DNA of 64,000 bases. It comes from Luteibacter sp. OK325. GTDB taxonomy: Bacteria; Pseudomonadota; Gammaproteobacteria; Xanthomonadales; Rhodanobacteraceae. Under the pieces are notes generated by a model, which was not told the DNA's origin, searched no databases, and worked only from the letters and a program-made list of their open reading frames with translations. The first letter of the stretch is position 1. The number at the start of each line of letters is the position of its first letter. The stretch is from positions 62,001 through 126,000 of the forward strand of contig NZ_QAOX01000003.1 in NCBI RefSeq assembly GCF_003050935.1. Reading direction: 5' to 3'. A program made the translations under genes and the position numbers. This document shows positions 11,633 to 28,769 of the stretch, piece after piece.

Positions 11633-11656
11633 GGCAGACCGAATGATCGGCCCGCC
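11633..11656 (-). promoter_or_regulatory. Leader hairpin before rpsL, matching the rpsJ leader hairpin
   Basis: In the sense direction GGCGGGCCGA and TCGGTCTGCC pair around a TCAT loop, followed by TTTATGTTTC. On the plus strand both sites begin GGCAGACCGA. Only the loop and one stem position near the 5' end (sense strand) differ from 6932-6955. Here it lies next to the translation start, so it could affect rpsL initiation. Confidence 0.5.
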
Positions 11657-11675
11657 AGATAAGCGTTGTTGACGT

Positions 11676-11702
11676 GTGCCTCCCGCTAAGCGGGGTTGGC
11701 AC
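11676..11702 (-). promoter_or_regulatory. Stem-loop in the rpoC-rpsL gap
   Basis: In the sense direction GTGCC, then CCCGC, pair with GCGGG and GGCAC across a TTA loop, with an AAC bulge on one side and a single A on the other. A second stem, GAGGCGCA with TGCGCCTC, is at 11726-11745. Neither is followed by a T run, so they are read as possible processing or pausing structures rather than as a clear rpoC terminator. Confidence 0.35.
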
Positions 11703-11779
11703 CCATCGTCCGTGATTCCGAACACGAGGCGCATCCTTGCGCCTCATTTCGTATGTACAAGCAAAACCCGGATCGGGCC

Positions 11780-15994
<4,215 letters not shown>

Positions 15995-16019
15995 GCGTAA
16001 TCTCCGGTAGCCGCGACGA

Positions 16020-20189
<4,170 letters not shown>

Positions 20190-20359
20190 GGTGGGTACCG
20201 CCTCGGTTCAGTAGCAAAAAATAGATCGAAAATCGGAGATCGAGATTCGACTGCAGGGCATCGCTGCCCTCAACTCCCGATGTCCCATTTCCGATGGACG
20301 GAACGTGGAACGTGGATCTTCAAACACGATCGGTAGAGCAAGGCCGGGAACGGCCAAAG

Positions 20360-20383
20360 CCCGGGGGCTTACGCCCCCAGGCT
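20360..20383 (-). terminator. Attenuator-type hairpin between rplL and rpoB
   Basis: On the minus strand GCC-T-GGGGGC and GCCCCC-G-GGC pair around a GTAA tetraloop, followed by only TTT. The short T tract fits partial termination, as known for the rplL-rpoB junction in E. coli, which lowers polymerase output relative to ribosomal proteins. The rest of the 235-base gap (20190-20424) holds no gene. Confidence 0.6.
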
Positions 20384-20424
20384 CACTTGACGCTATGTCG
20401 AACTACTGGCGCGCAAAGCGCCGA

Positions 20425-20793
20425 TTACTTGAGTTCGACCGTGGCGCCGGCAGCTTCCAGATCCTTCTTGAACTTGGCAGCGTCGTCCTTCGAGGCAGCT
20501 TCCTTCACGACGCCACCGGCCTCGGTGAGGTCCTTGGCTTCCTTCAGGCCGAGGCCGGTGATGGCGCGAACGGCCTTGATCACGTCGACCTTCTTCTCGC
20601 CGGCGGACTTCAGGATCACGTCGAATTCAGTCTGTTCTTCAACAGCGGCAGCGGCCGGGCCGGCAGCAGCGGCAACCGGAGCGGCGGCCGAGACGCCGAA
20701 GGTCTCTTCGATCGACTTGACGAGTTCCATGATTTCCATCAGGGACTTGGCCTTGATGGCTTCGACGATCTGTTCGGTGGTCAGGGTGGACAT
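20425..20793 (-). CDS. rplL: 50S ribosomal protein L7/L12 (bL12)
   Basis: This 122-residue acidic stalk protein has an N-terminal dimerisation domain, an alanine-rich hinge ([18 protein letters not shown], about residues 34-51), and the C-terminal factor-binding domain with [20 protein letters not shown]. Four or more copies bind L10 and recruit translation GTPases. It follows rplJ by 47 bases. Confidence 0.98.
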   Translation of the reverse strand: MSTLTTEQIVEAIKAKSLMEIMELVKSIEETFGVSAAAPVAAAAGPAAAAVEEQTEFDVILKSAGEKKVDVIKAVRAITGLGLKEAKDLTEAGGVVKEAASKDDAAKFKKDLEAAGATVELK

Positions 20794-20840
20794 TGTTTTC
20801 TTACCTTCTGAAATGGTTTCGGTATGGAAAGTCGACGGGA

Positions 20841-21371
20841 TCAGGCTTCGACCGGGGCTTCTTCGGCGGCGACGACGTCGCTACCACCCTGCTGGTCGGC
20901 CACGGCCTTGGCGGCGCGGGCAAACATCGCGATCGGCTCGATAAGGACGCGAGCCAGCATGGCGAGCGCTTCCTGACGGGTCGGCAGCGAGGCAAGCACA
21001 TCGACGTGGGCGGCGGGAAGCAGCTTGCCTTCCACGGACACGACCTTCGCGATCAGCTTGTCGTTGGTCTTTGCGAATTCCTTGATCACGCGCCCGGCAG
21101 CGCCGGGTTCTTCGAGCGAGAACGCATACAGCAGCGGACCGACGAGAGCGTCCTGGACGACCTCGAATTCGGTACCGGCTACAGCGCGTGCGGCCAGCGT
21201 GTTCTTGACAACTTTCAAGAAAACACCGGACTCACGAGCCTTCTTACGCATCGCGGTCATCTGAGAGACCGTGGTGCCTGCGTACTCGGCGGCGACCAAG
21301 GAGTGAGCCTTCGCAGCGACTTCTGCCAGCTCGGCGACTACTTCTTGCTTCTGGGACAGATTGAGAGCCAT
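20841..21371 (-). CDS. rplJ: 50S ribosomal protein L10 (uL10)
   Basis: The 176-residue stalk base protein starts [20 protein letters not shown] and ends in an acidic helix region that holds L12 dimers. In enterics the L10-L12 complex binds its own mRNA leader and represses this gene pair. A 344-base leader with an attenuator and a conserved-looking CGTAGATGGTGCTGCC segment lies upstream, consistent with that control. Confidence 0.97.
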   Translation of the reverse strand: MALNLSQKQEVVAELAEVAAKAHSLVAAEYAGTTVSQMTAMRKKARESGVFLKVVKNTLAARAVAGTEFEVVQDALVGPLLYAFSLEEPGAAGRVIKEFAKTNDKLIAKVVSVEGKLLPAAHVDVLASLPTRQEALAMLARVLIEPIAMFARAAKAVADQQGGSDVVAAEEAPVEA

Positions 21372-21667
21372 TGCACTCCTCCAAATGAACTCCGCTCACG
21401 GCTCCTGCCGCTTGCGGTCCTGGGCGACATCGTCCTGACGTCGGGGACACGAGGTGTCCCGGGTGGTGGCCTTTCCAGATTCGAAACGAATACCAGAAGG
21501 GGCAGCACCATCTACGCAGGCCAGACCCGTGGAGGCATCCGATTAAGCGATCCCGCTAACGACGACGGCGTTTCCATGCCAACACGAGCTCCCTGCTCGT
21601 CGCCGTCGCGCGCTGAACGCGCCTACGGTCTTTGACGGCTGCACCGGACTTACGACCGGGGCTGCCT
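21372..21667 (-). promoter_or_regulatory. Leader of rplJL, probable L10-binding region
   Basis: This untranslated stretch between rplA and rplJ includes, in the sense direction, CGTAGATGGTGCTGCC (around 21501-21517), close to the CGUAGA...GGUGCUG core known from L10 leaders, followed by a GGGACAC-CTC-GTGTCCC hairpin (21444-21460) and the rplJ ribosome-binding site GGAGG. The L10-leader reading is made by eye. A covariance-model search for the L10_leader family would decide it. Confidence 0.5.
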
Positions 21668-21703
21668 TCAAAAACGTTCCTCCGCCGGGAGACCCGGCGG
21701 AGG
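21668..21703 (-). terminator. Attenuator/terminator between rplA and rplJ
   Basis: CCTCCGCCGGG and CCCGGCGGAGG form an 11-pair perfect stem with a three-base loop (21679-21703). Reading on, AACG and then five T follow. The stem is very strong but the T tract is offset and short, so partial read-through into rplJ is expected. Confidence 0.7.
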
Positions 21704-21715
21704 CCGTAAAACGAA

Positions 21716-22423
21716 TTACTTGGCCGAGGTGTTCACGGTCGAGGTATCGACCGGCACGCCCACGCCCATGGTGCTGGAGATCGCAACGCGCTGGATGTAC
21801 TGACCCTTGGCCGCGGCCGGCTTGGCCTTGAGCAGGTCGGCGACCAGTGTGTTCAGGTTGTCCGCGAGCTGGGCAGCGTCGAAGCTGGCCTTGCCGATGG
21901 TGGCGTGGATGATGCCGCCCTTATCGTTGCGGAACTTGACCTGGCCAGCCTTGGCGTTCTTGACGGCCGTGGCGACGTCGGCGGTGACCGAGCCGTCCTT
22001 CGGATTCGGCATCAGGCCACGGGGACCGAGGACCTGACCGAGCTTACCGACGACGCGCATCGCGTCCGGGGTGGCAATGACGCGGCCGTAGTTCAGATCG
22101 CCAGCGGCCATCTTCTCGGCGAGGTCGTCCATACCGACAGCGTCGGCACCGGCGGCGAGAGCGGCATCCGCCTTCTCACCCGGCGGCACGAACACGGCGA
22201 CGCGGACGGTCTTGCCGGTGCCGTGGGGCAGCAGCGAGGAGCCGCGAACACCCTGGTCCGACTTCTTCGCGTCGATGCCCAGACGGACGGAGACGTCGAC
22301 CGACTCGGCGAACTTCGCCTTGGCGTTGTCCTTGACGATCTTCAGCGCTTCTTCAAGACCGTAGGTCTTGCCGGGCTGGACGGCGGCCGTAGCGGCCTTC
22401 ATACGCTTCGTGAGCTTTGCCAT
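21716..22423 (-). CDS. rplA: 50S ribosomal protein L1 (uL1)
   Basis: This 235-residue mobile stalk protein has [20 protein letters not shown] (residues 58-77), [20 protein letters not shown] and [21 protein letters not shown]1 helps release deacylated tRNA and in E. coli represses rplKA by binding a mimic of its rRNA site in the leader. It lies three bases after rplK, so the two are coupled. Confidence 0.98.
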   Translation of the reverse strand: MAKLTKRMKAATAAVQPGKTYGLEEALKIVKDNAKAKFAESVDVSVRLGIDAKKSDQGVRGSSLLPHGTGKTVRVAVFVPPGEKADAALAAGADAVGMDDLAEKMAAGDLNYGRVIATPDAMRVVGKLGQVLGPRGLMPNPKDGSVTADVATAVKNAKAGQVKFRNDKGGIIHATIGKASFDAAQLADNLNTLVADLLKAKPAAAKGQYIQRVAISSTMGVGVPVDTSTVNTSAK

Positions 22424-22426
22424 TTC

Positions 22427-22855
22427 TTAACCCTCCACTACCAGGCCCATGGAACGCGCGCTGCCGGCGATCGTACGCACGGCGGCATCCAGATCGGCAG
22501 CCGTGAGATCCGGCTCCTTCTGCTTCGCGATTTCCTCGAGCTGGGCGCGGGTGACCTTGCCCACCTTGTCGGTGTTCGGCTTGGGCGAGCCCTTGGCCAC
22601 GCCCGTGATCTTCTTGAGGAGGATCGAGGCCGGCGGGGTCTTCGTGATGAAGGTGAAGGTACGGTCCGAATAGGCCGTGATCACGACCGGGATCGGGAGA
22701 CCCGGCTCGAGCTTCTGCGTGGCGGCATTGAACGCCTTGCAGAACTCCATGATGTTCAGGCCGCGCTGACCGAGCGCCGGACCCACGGGCGGCGAGGGGT
22801 TAGCCTGGCCGGCCTTCACCTGCAACTTGATGTAACCAATGACTTTCTTTGCCAT
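22427..22855 (-). CDS. rplK: 50S ribosomal protein L11 (uL11)
   Basis: The 142-residue product has the proline-rich N-terminal [20 protein letters not shown] and the C-terminal rRNA-binding [13 protein letters not shown]11 forms the GTPase-associated centre and is needed for RelA activation and for thiostrepton binding. It is the first gene after a near-consensus promoter (22988-23016), and a stem-loop (22953-22979) forms the 5' end of the transcript. Confidence 0.98.
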   Translation of the reverse strand: MAKKVIGYIKLQVKAGQANPSPPVGPALGQRGLNIMEFCKAFNAATQKLEPGLPIPVVITAYSDRTFTFITKTPPASILLKKITGVAKGSPKPNTDKVGKVTRAQLEEIAKQKEPDLTAADLDAAVRTIAGSARSMGLVVEG

Positions 22856-22952
22856 TTAACTTTCCTCGCGAGTGCTGGCGCCTTGCGGCTCCTCGCTGTA
22901 GACCTTCCCTGGTGGTGAATGGATTCGCCTATGCGAACCCCTGAAACACGGA

Positions 22953-22979
22953 CACGCCGGAGCATAAAGCTCCAGCGTG
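22953..22979 (-). promoter_or_regulatory. 5' leader stem-loop of the rplK operon
   Basis: CACGCTGGAGC and GCTCCGGCGTG pair (10 of 11, one T-G) around a TTTAT loop, starting within about ten bases of the predicted transcription start. It is a candidate L1 target or 5' stabiliser. No similarity to the L1 rRNA site was checked. Confidence 0.5.
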
Positions 22980-22987
22980 GACCGGGC

Positions 22988-23016
22988 ATTATAGGCGTCC
23001 GATGCGGGCTATGCAA
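22988..23016 (-). promoter_or_regulatory. Near-consensus sigma-70 promoter of rplKAJL-rpoBC
   Basis: TTGCAT (23016-23011) and a perfect TATAAT (22993-22988) are separated by 17 bases. It lies between nusG and rplK, so the rplKAJL-rpoBC genes have their own start besides any read-through from secE-nusG. Confidence 0.85.
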
Positions 23017-23057
23017 CGCCCGTGCCGGATGGGTCGGGACGACCGACCAGGAGGCCC

Positions 23058-23618
23058 TTAGGCCTTCTCCACCTGGCCGAATTCGAGCTCGACCGGGGTA
23101 GAACGACCGAAAATGAGCACCGCGACGCGCAGGCGACTCTTCTCGTAATTGACTTCCTCAACGACGCCATTGAAGTCGTTGAACGGGCCTTCGGTGACAC
23201 GGACCATTTCGCCCGGCTCGAAGAGGACCTTCGGACGGGGCTTCTCGACACCTTCGCGGACCCGGCTGAGGATGGCCTCGGCCTCGGTGTCCTTGATCGG
23301 GTGCGGACGGTCGGCAGTGCCGCCGATGAAACCCATGACCTTCGGGGTTTCCTTGACCAGGTGCCAGCACTCGTCGTCGATACGCGGCGTCTTGCCGTTG
23401 GTATCGGTTTCGATCTGCACCAGGACGTAACCGGGGAAGAACTTGCGCTCGCTGCGACGCTTCTGGCCGCCGCGCATTTCGATGACTTCCTCAGTCGGAA
23501 CCAGGATTTCACCGAACTTCTCTTCCATGCCCTCGCGCACGACGCGCTCGGTCAGGGCCTTGCGAACCTGCTGTTCGAAACCCGAATAGGCGTGAACCAC
23601 GTACCAGCGTTTGCTCAT
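23058..23618 (-). CDS. nusG: Transcription termination/antitermination factor NusG
   Basis: NusG is a polymerase-associated factor that couples transcription to Rho or to ribosomes. The 186-residue product has the NGN domain ([20 protein letters not shown] near the N-terminus; GYVLVQIE), then a KOW domain with [20 protein letters not shown]. It lies eight bases after secE, the normal pairing. Confidence 0.98.
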   Translation of the reverse strand: MSKRWYVVHAYSGFEQQVRKALTERVVREGMEEKFGEILVPTEEVIEMRGGQKRRSERKFFPGYVLVQIETDTNGKTPRIDDECWHLVKETPKVMGFIGGTADRPHPIKDTEAEAILSRVREGVEKPRPKVLFEPGEMVRVTEGPFNDFNGVVEEVNYEKSRLRVAVLIFGRSTPVELEFGQVEKA

Positions 23619-23626
23619 GCCTTACC

Positions 23627-24022
23627 TCAATGTCCGAGTTTAAGCAGCCAATCGAGCACGACCGTCTTCAACAACCAGTCGATCAGCCCCATTAGCAGCG
23701 AGAGAATGATGACGACCACGATGATGATACCGGTGGTCTTCAACGTTTCGTCGCGCGACGGCCAGACGACCTTGCGCAACTCGAACTGCGACTCGGCGAT
23801 GAAGCCGCGCAGCTTACGGCCAGGGACCGTAAAAGCGCCGATCGCCAGGGCGGCGGCGACAGCGGCAATAACACCGATAACGCGCGCGAAAGACGGCACG
23901 TTCGGGTTATCGCTGAAATAGTAGAAACCGACGATGCCGGCGATGAGCACGATGGAAGCAAGCGTTAGCTTGCCGATGTCGGCCGGGCCCATACCCTTGG
24001 CTTGTTCTGCCTTCGTGTTCAT
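23627..24022 (-). CDS. secE: Preprotein translocase subunit SecE
   Basis: SecE is the clamp subunit of the SecYEG channel. At 131 residues this is the three-helix gammaproteobacterial form: two N-terminal membrane segments (about 19-37 and 47-65), an amphipathic region with SQFELRKVVWPSRDETLKTT, the invariant SecE motif, and a last membrane segment (about 97-121). It is encoded between tRNA-Trp and nusG. Confidence 0.97.
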   Translation of the reverse strand: MNTKAEQAKGMGPADIGKLTLASIVLIAGIVGFYYFSDNPNVPSFARVIGVIAAVAAALAIGAFTVPGRKLRGFIAESQFELRKVVWPSRDETLKTTGIIIVVVIILSLLMGLIDWLLKTVVLDWLLKLGH

Positions 24023-24035
24023 GCGCGCTCAAGAA

Positions 24036-24111
<76 letters not shown>

Positions 24112-24162
24112 ACAAATGAAACAGTAGGGATGCCGGCCCCAGGAGGGCCGGCATCACGTGTA

Positions 24163-25353
24163 TTACTTGTTGATCTTCGCCACGACGCCGGCGCCGACGG
24201 TACGACCGCCTTCACGGATCGCGAAACGCAGGCCTTCGTCCATGGCGATCGGGAAGCCCAGCGTGACGTTGATCTTCACGTTGTCGCCCGGCATCACCAT
24301 CTCGACGCCTTCCGGCAGCTTGATCGAACCGGTCACGTCCGTGGTACGGAAGTAGAACTGCGGACGATAGTTGCTGAAGAACGGCGTGTGACGGCCACCC
24401 TCGTCCTTCGACAGGATGTACACCTCACCCTCGAACTCGGTATGCGGCGTGACCGACTTCGGAGCTGCCAGCACCTGGCCGCGCTCGACGTCTTCACGCT
24501 TCAGACCGCGGACCAGCACGCCGACGTTGTCACCGGCCTGACCCTGGTCGAGCAGCTTGCGGAACATTTCCACACCCGTGACCGTGGTCTGCTGGGTGTC
24601 CTTCAGGCCAACCACTTCAGCCGCATCACCGACCTTGACGATACCGCGCTCGACGCGACCGGTCAGCACCGTACCGCGACCGGAGATGGAGAACACGTCT
24701 TCCACCGGCAGCAGGAACGGCTTGTCGATCACGCGCACCGGCTCCGGGATCCAGCTGTCGAGCGCGTCGACCAGCTTGACGATCGACGGCACGCCGATCT
24801 CGGACTGGTCGCCATCAAGAGCAAGGCGGGCCGAACCGTGGATGATCGGGGTGTCGTCGCCCGGGAACTCGTACTTCGACAGCAGCTCGCGCACTTCCAT
24901 CTCGACCAGCTCGAGCAGCTCGGCGTCGTCGACCATGTCAGCCTTGTTCAGGAACACGACGATGTACGGCACGCCGACCTGACGCGAGAGCAGGATGTGC
25001 TCGCGGGTCTGCGGCATCGGGCCGTCAGCGGCCGAGCACACCAGGATCGCGCCGTCCATCTGCGCCGCACCGGTGATCATGTTCTTGACGTAGTCAGCAT
25101 GTCCCGGGCAATCGACGTGGCCGTAGTGGCGCATCGGCGATTCGTATTCGACGTGGGCGGTCGAGATCGTGATGCCGCGTGCCTTCTCTTCCGGCGCAGC
25201 GTCGATCGAACCGTAGTCCTTGAATTCACCGCCAAAACGCTCGGCGCCGATCTTGGTCAGCGCAGCGGTCAGCGTGGTCTTGCCGTGATCGACATGACCG
25301 ATGGTGCCGACGTTGACGTGCGGCTTCTTACGTTCGAACTTACCCTTTGCCAT
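24163..25353 (-). CDS. tuf: Elongation factor Tu, copy 2
   Basis: This second EF-Tu gene is 396 residues long and identical at protein level to copy 1 (7353-8543). The nucleotide differences are silent and cluster at the 5' end (positions corresponding to 25243-25331), while the last 900 bases differ at only one or two sites. This pattern fits ongoing gene conversion. It is embedded in a tRNA-Tyr, tRNA-Gly, tRNA-Thr, tuf, tRNA-Trp array as in the E. coli tufB operon. Confidence 0.99.
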   Translation of the reverse strand: MAKGKFERKKPHVNVGTIGHVDHGKTTLTAALTKIGAERFGGEFKDYGSIDAAPEEKARGITISTAHVEYESPMRHYGHVDCPGHADYVKNMITGAAQMDGAILVCSAADGPMPQTREHILLSRQVGVPYIVVFLNKADMVDDAELLELVEMEVRELLSKYEFPGDDTPIIHGSARLALDGDQSEIGVPSIVKLVDALDSWIPEPVRVIDKPFLLPVEDVFSISGRGTVLTGRVERGIVKVGDAAEVVGLKDTQQTTVTGVEMFRKLLDQGQAGDNVGVLVRGLKREDVERGQVLAAPKSVTPHTEFEGEVYILSKDEGGRHTPFFSNYRPQFYFRTTDVTGSIKLPEGVEMVMPGDNVKINVTLGFPIAMDEGLRFAIREGGRTVGAGVVAKINK

Positions 25354-25416
25354 GAGCGCTAAACTCCGCTGGAGCCAATGAGATAGTAAAAAAGGAACCG
25401 CCGCGGACGACGAAGA

Positions 25417-25492
<76 letters not shown>

Positions 25493-25519
25493 ACGATTAC
25501 GCAGCGCGCGAAGTTACAA

Positions 25520-25593
25520 TGGAGCGGGAGACGGGAATCGAACCCGCACAATCAGCTTGGAAGGCTGAAGTTCTACCATTGAACTACTCCCGC
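25520..25593 (-). tRNA. tRNA-Gly (TCC)
   Basis: The tRNA is 74 bases long, with acceptor GCGGGAG paired with CTCCCGC, anticodon loop CTTCCAA (anticodon TCC) and an encoded CCA. It lies 17 bases from tRNA-Tyr and 27 from tRNA-Thr. Confidence 0.97.
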
Positions 25594-25610
25594 ACTGCGC
25601 GGAACTCGTC

Positions 25611-25696
25611 TGGTGGAGGAAGGTGGATTCGAACCACCGAAGGCGTAAGCCAGCAGATTTACAGTCTGCCCCCGTTGGCCGCTTGGGTATTCCTCC
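25611..25696 (-). tRNA. tRNA-Tyr (GTA)
   Basis: This 86-base class II tRNA has a long variable arm. The acceptor GGAGGAA pairs with TTCCTCC, the anticodon loop is CTGTAAA (anticodon GTA) and CCA is encoded. It is the first RNA of the tRNA-tuf-secE-nusG transcript. Confidence 0.97.
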
Positions 25697-25710
25697 AACA
25701 TAGAACGCCT

Positions 25711-25739
25711 ATTGTCGCGAGCGTCCCGGAAACTGTCAA
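25711..25739 (-). promoter_or_regulatory. Sigma-70 promoter of the tRNA-tuf-secE-nusG transcript
   Basis: A perfect TTGACA (25739-25734) is separated by 17 bases from GACAAT (25716-25711). The minus-10 box is followed by a G+C-rich stretch, as is common at stringently controlled stable-RNA promoters. The tRNA-Tyr 5' end is 15 bases further on. Confidence 0.75.
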
Positions 25740-25862
25740 TAACTTCTGCAGGCGAATCAGCGTGCAATGACGGCTTCCGGAGGCCCGGACACCCCGTCGA
25801 TACGGGCCGTCGACGGGTGGGCCGCGAAGTGTAGCGAGGTGCCTCTGTGAAGGGAAGCGTTT

Positions 25863-26348
25863 TTACGCCTCGCGGGTAGCAAGAACCAGCGGTTCCATCG
25901 CCCGGGACATCTCCATGAGCTTCAGGGCGTACTCCTGCAGGCGCAGATCCCTCTCCTCCACCGGCTTCCACGGCGGGACGGGGGTCGGCTTGCCACCGTC
26001 GGGCTTGTCGAGCGCCACGAAGACCATGACGCAGCTGGTGGCCAGGCGCTGCTCGCCGCTGCGCAGGTCGCGGGCGAGCACATCCACCGACAGATGCATG
26101 CTCGAAGTGCCCGTGTGAATAAGGCGGGCACGCACGGTGACCAGGTCGCCGATCAGGATCGGCGCAAGGAACTGGATGCCGCTGACCGAGGCGGTGACGC
26201 AATAGGCGCCGCTCCAGCCCACGGCACAAGCGTAGCCGGCCTGGTCCAGCCACTTCATCGCCATGCCTCCATGGACCTTTCCACCGAAGTTCACGTCGGT
26301 CGGCTGGGCCAGGAAACGGAATTCGACCTCACGTTGCGTGCCGGGCAT
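25863..26348 (-). CDS. Acyl-CoA thioesterase, hotdog fold (YciA-like)
   Basis: The 161-residue protein has one hotdog domain. Family features are NFGGKVHGGMAMKWLDQAGY (residues 19-38), holding the glycine-rich turn and acidic residue of acyl-CoA hydrolases, and LIGDLVTVRARLIHTGTSSM, the central strand region. Such enzymes cleave acyl-CoA to free acid and CoA in the cytosol. The preferred chain length cannot be read from the sequence. It is a single gene, divergent from the phosphatase at 26450. Confidence 0.85.
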   Translation of the reverse strand: MPGTQREVEFRFLAQPTDVNFGGKVHGGMAMKWLDQAGYACAVGWSGAYCVTASVSGIQFLAPILIGDLVTVRARLIHTGTSSMHLSVDVLARDLRSGEQRLATSCVMVFVALDKPDGGKPTPVPPWKPVEERDLRLQEYALKLMEMSRAMEPLVLATREA

Positions 26349-26449
26349 GCAATTACCTTGCTCTGAAAAGTCGCATTATGGCCTCCTGGCGGCTTGTCCG
26401 GCCGCCCCGGCCGGCATAGATTCAACCCTACGCACCCCAGGAATGCCTG

Positions 26450-28363
26450 ATGGTCCTTCGCAGCGTCGCCTCCCGACTCGCCCTGGCCGTCCTGCTGGGG
26501 TCGGCGATCGTCCTGATCGTCACGGGCGGCCTGCTGCTGACACATACCCGCGAGCAGACCCTCAGGCAGACCGAGCGAGAGGCCTCGGCCATCGCCTCTT
26601 CCGCCGCCAACCGGATCCAGGCGCGCGTCGACGGCGTCGCCAAGGTCGACCAGGTGCTGGCGAGCCTGCTCAGCTCACGGCGCGACGAGGCGCCGGCGAT
26701 CATCCACGACATCCTCGTGGCCAACCCTGAGATCGGGGACATCAGCGCCGCCTTCGTGCCCCGCGATCGATCGTCCCTGCGCGAGGACGACGCCCCGGTG
26801 GCCCGGCGAAAACCGGATGGCGGCATCGTCATGGGCAGTCGCCTCAGCGATCCCGAGCCCTACTGGAGCTCGCCCTGGTTCATTCGCGGACTGAACTGCG
26901 ACCGCGGATGCTGGCAACCGCCGTTCCGTTCGGAAGAGCGCAACGAGACCCTGGTCGGCTTCTCCATGGCCATCCCGGGGAAGAATGTTCCGGTAATCGG
27001 CGTCGCCGACGCCACCATCAGCCTTGACTGGCTGCAGAAGCTGCTCGGCGGGTTGACCAAGCCCGACCATGCCTCCGCCTTCGTACTCGACACCAACGGC
27101 GAATTCCTCGCCCACGACTGGGTGTCGTATATCGGAACACGGGGTAGCCGGCCGCTGCTTTCCGCCGTGGCCGAGAACCGCAACCCCGTACGCATCACGC
27201 CCGAGGAAGGCGGTCGCGTGAGCGAGCCCGTCTGGGTGTATTTCGTACCGATCAACGGCACGCGCTGGACCTTCGGCCTGAGCATGCCGGAGCGACAGGT
27301 GCTGGCCGACCTGCGCCACACCTACATGGTCGACATCATGCTTGGCGTACTCGCCCTGGCCGGCGTGTCACTGATCACGCTGGTAGTGACGCGCCGCTTG
27401 ATGGCACCTCTCGGTGTCCTCGCCGAGCGAGCGGAGAACGTGTCGCGCGGCGACCTCGACTTCGCCCTGCCCGTGGTTCGCCGTGACGACGAAGTTGGCC
27501 GACTCACCCGCGCGTTCGACCAGATGCGTCACCAGCTCGCCGGCCATATCGACACGGCCAAGCGCACGGCACGCGAACAGGAACGCATGGCCAGCGAGCT
27601 GGAGATCGCCCGGCAGATCCAGCTCGCGCTGATTCCCGAGGCACATTGGCTGGCCGAAGATGGCCGGCTCGAACTGCATGCGGCGCTGCGGCCCGCCAGC
27701 GCGGTCGGCGGCGACCTGTACACCTACTTCGCCCTTGGCGCACGACACGTCTGCGTGATGGTCGGCGATGTTTCGGACAAGGGCATTCCTGCCGCACTGT
27801 TCATGGCGCGCACGATCACACTCGCGCGCACGATCGCCACCCATGCGCGCTCGCCCAGCGATATCCTGGGCGCGCTCAACCGCGAACTGTGCAAGGGCAA
27901 CGACACCTGCATGTTCGTCACCCTGCTCTGCGGGGTCGTCGAGACCGAAACCGGACTGCTCGCGCTCGCCAGCGCGGGACACGAACAGCCAGTCTTGCAC
28001 GCCGGCGGCAGCACCATCCTGATCGACGTGGAAACCGGCCCCGCGCTCGGCCTCGACCGCGAAGCGCGCTACCCTGTACGTGTACTCACGTTGCTAGGGG
28101 GCGACACCGTGCTCATGTACACCGACGGCGTCAGCGAGGCGCATGCCGGAAACCAGAAGCTTTACGGCGCGCACGCGCTACTCGAAAGCGTGTCACGCGT
28201 CGAGGAAGGCGCCACGCCGGAAGCCTTCGTCGATCGCGTGCTGGATGACGTCGATGCCTATGTCGAGGGCGCTGCCGCCTACGACGATATCGCCCTGCTC
28301 GCCCTGACCTGGCACGACACCGGTGCCGAGGGAGCCCGCCTCGATGCGGCTGTGCATTCCTAA
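26450..28363 (+). CDS. Membrane-bound PP2C (SpoIIE/RsbU-type) serine phosphatase with periplasmic sensor and HAMP
   Basis: This 637-residue protein has a membrane segment at about 9-30, a large periplasmic region to about 290 (likely Cache/PDC fold, with a VIGVADATISLDWLQKLLGG block), a second membrane segment (about 294-313), a HAMP linker (LGVLAERAENVSRGDLDF), then an SpoIIE-type PP2C domain (about 390-625). Metal-binding aspartates are visible in SAVGGDLYTYFALG, MVGDVSDKG, YTDGVSE and YDDIALLAL. It should dephosphorylate the STAS antagonist encoded two genes on (28766) in response to a periplasmic signal. The stop overlaps the next gene by 20 bases. Confidence 0.9.
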   Translation: MVLRSVASRLALAVLLGSAIVLIVTGGLLLTHTREQTLRQTEREASAIASSAANRIQARVDGVAKVDQVLASLLSSRRDEAPAIIHDILVANPEIGDISAAFVPRDRSSLREDDAPVARRKPDGGIVMGSRLSDPEPYWSSPWFIRGLNCDRGCWQPPFRSEERNETLVGFSMAIPGKNVPVIGVADATISLDWLQKLLGGLTKPDHASAFVLDTNGEFLAHDWVSYIGTRGSRPLLSAVAENRNPVRITPEEGGRVSEPVWVYFVPINGTRWTFGLSMPERQVLADLRHTYMVDIMLGVLALAGVSLITLVVTRRLMAPLGVLAERAENVSRGDLDFALPVVRRDDEVGRLTRAFDQMRHQLAGHIDTAKRTAREQERMASELEIARQIQLALIPEAHWLAEDGRLELHAALRPASAVGGDLYTYFALGARHVCVMVGDVSDKGIPAALFMARTITLARTIATHARSPSDILGALNRELCKGNDTCMFVTLLCGVVETETGLLALASAGHEQPVLHAGGSTILIDVETGPALGLDREARYPVRVLTLLGGDTVLMYTDGVSEAHAGNQKLYGAHALLESVSRVEEGATPEAFVDRVLDDVDAYVEGAAAYDDIALLALTWHDTGAEGARLDAAVHS

Positions 28364-28769
28364 CCGCCTCGAAGATGTATTCCTCGCCCTCGATCGGGCC
28401 GAGCTCACGCTCGACCGTGCGGCCGTGGACAATGCCTGCCGCGCCGACGTCCGCCTCGTGCTCGAGGAACTGCTGGTCAATACCGTGCGCCACGGTTATC
28501 CCGACGGCCGCGAAGGCAAGATCGATATCCACCTCGAGATCCGCGCCGACATCGTCCGCCTGGAACTGCGTGATGACGCCGAAGCGTTCGACCCCCTCCT
28601 GCACGATCCACCCGACCTGCCCGGCGACATCGCGGATCGCGAGATCGGCGGGCTGGGACTGCACCTGGCGCGCAGCATCGCCAGTGACTTCGAATATGCA
28701 CGCGACGCACACGGCAACCGTGTCGTTATCCGCTTCGATCCATCCTTGTCCGACGAGCCTTCCTCATGA
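28344..28769 (+). CDS. Anti-sigma-factor-type serine kinase (RsbW/SpoIIAB-like ATPase)
   Basis: The ATG at 28344 (MRLCIPNRLEDVFLALDRAE, 141 residues) was preferred to a GTG 21 bases upstream. It overlaps the phosphatase gene by 20 bases. The GHKL ATP-binding fold is shown by the N box LVLEELLVNTVRHGYP (Asn46) and the G box ADREIGGLGLHLARSI. Such kinases phosphorylate a STAS antagonist and sequester a partner, often a sigma factor. No sigma factor gene is nearby, so the partner is unknown. Confidence 0.88.
   Translation: MRLCIPNRLEDVFLALDRAELTLDRAAVDNACRADVRLVLEELLVNTVRHGYPDGREGKIDIHLEIRADIVRLELRDDAEAFDPLLHDPPDLPGDIADREIGGLGLHLARSIASDFEYARDAHGNRVVIRFDPSLSDEPSS

Noticed and set aside
11726-11745. 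rpoC terminator
   Set aside because: The eight-pair GAGGCGCA/TGCGCCTC stem is not followed by a T run in the direction of transcription.
24163-25353. Second tuf as a pseudogene or assembly duplication
   Set aside because: The frame is intact, flanks are different (tRNA array against fusA), and scattered silent differences show two real loci.
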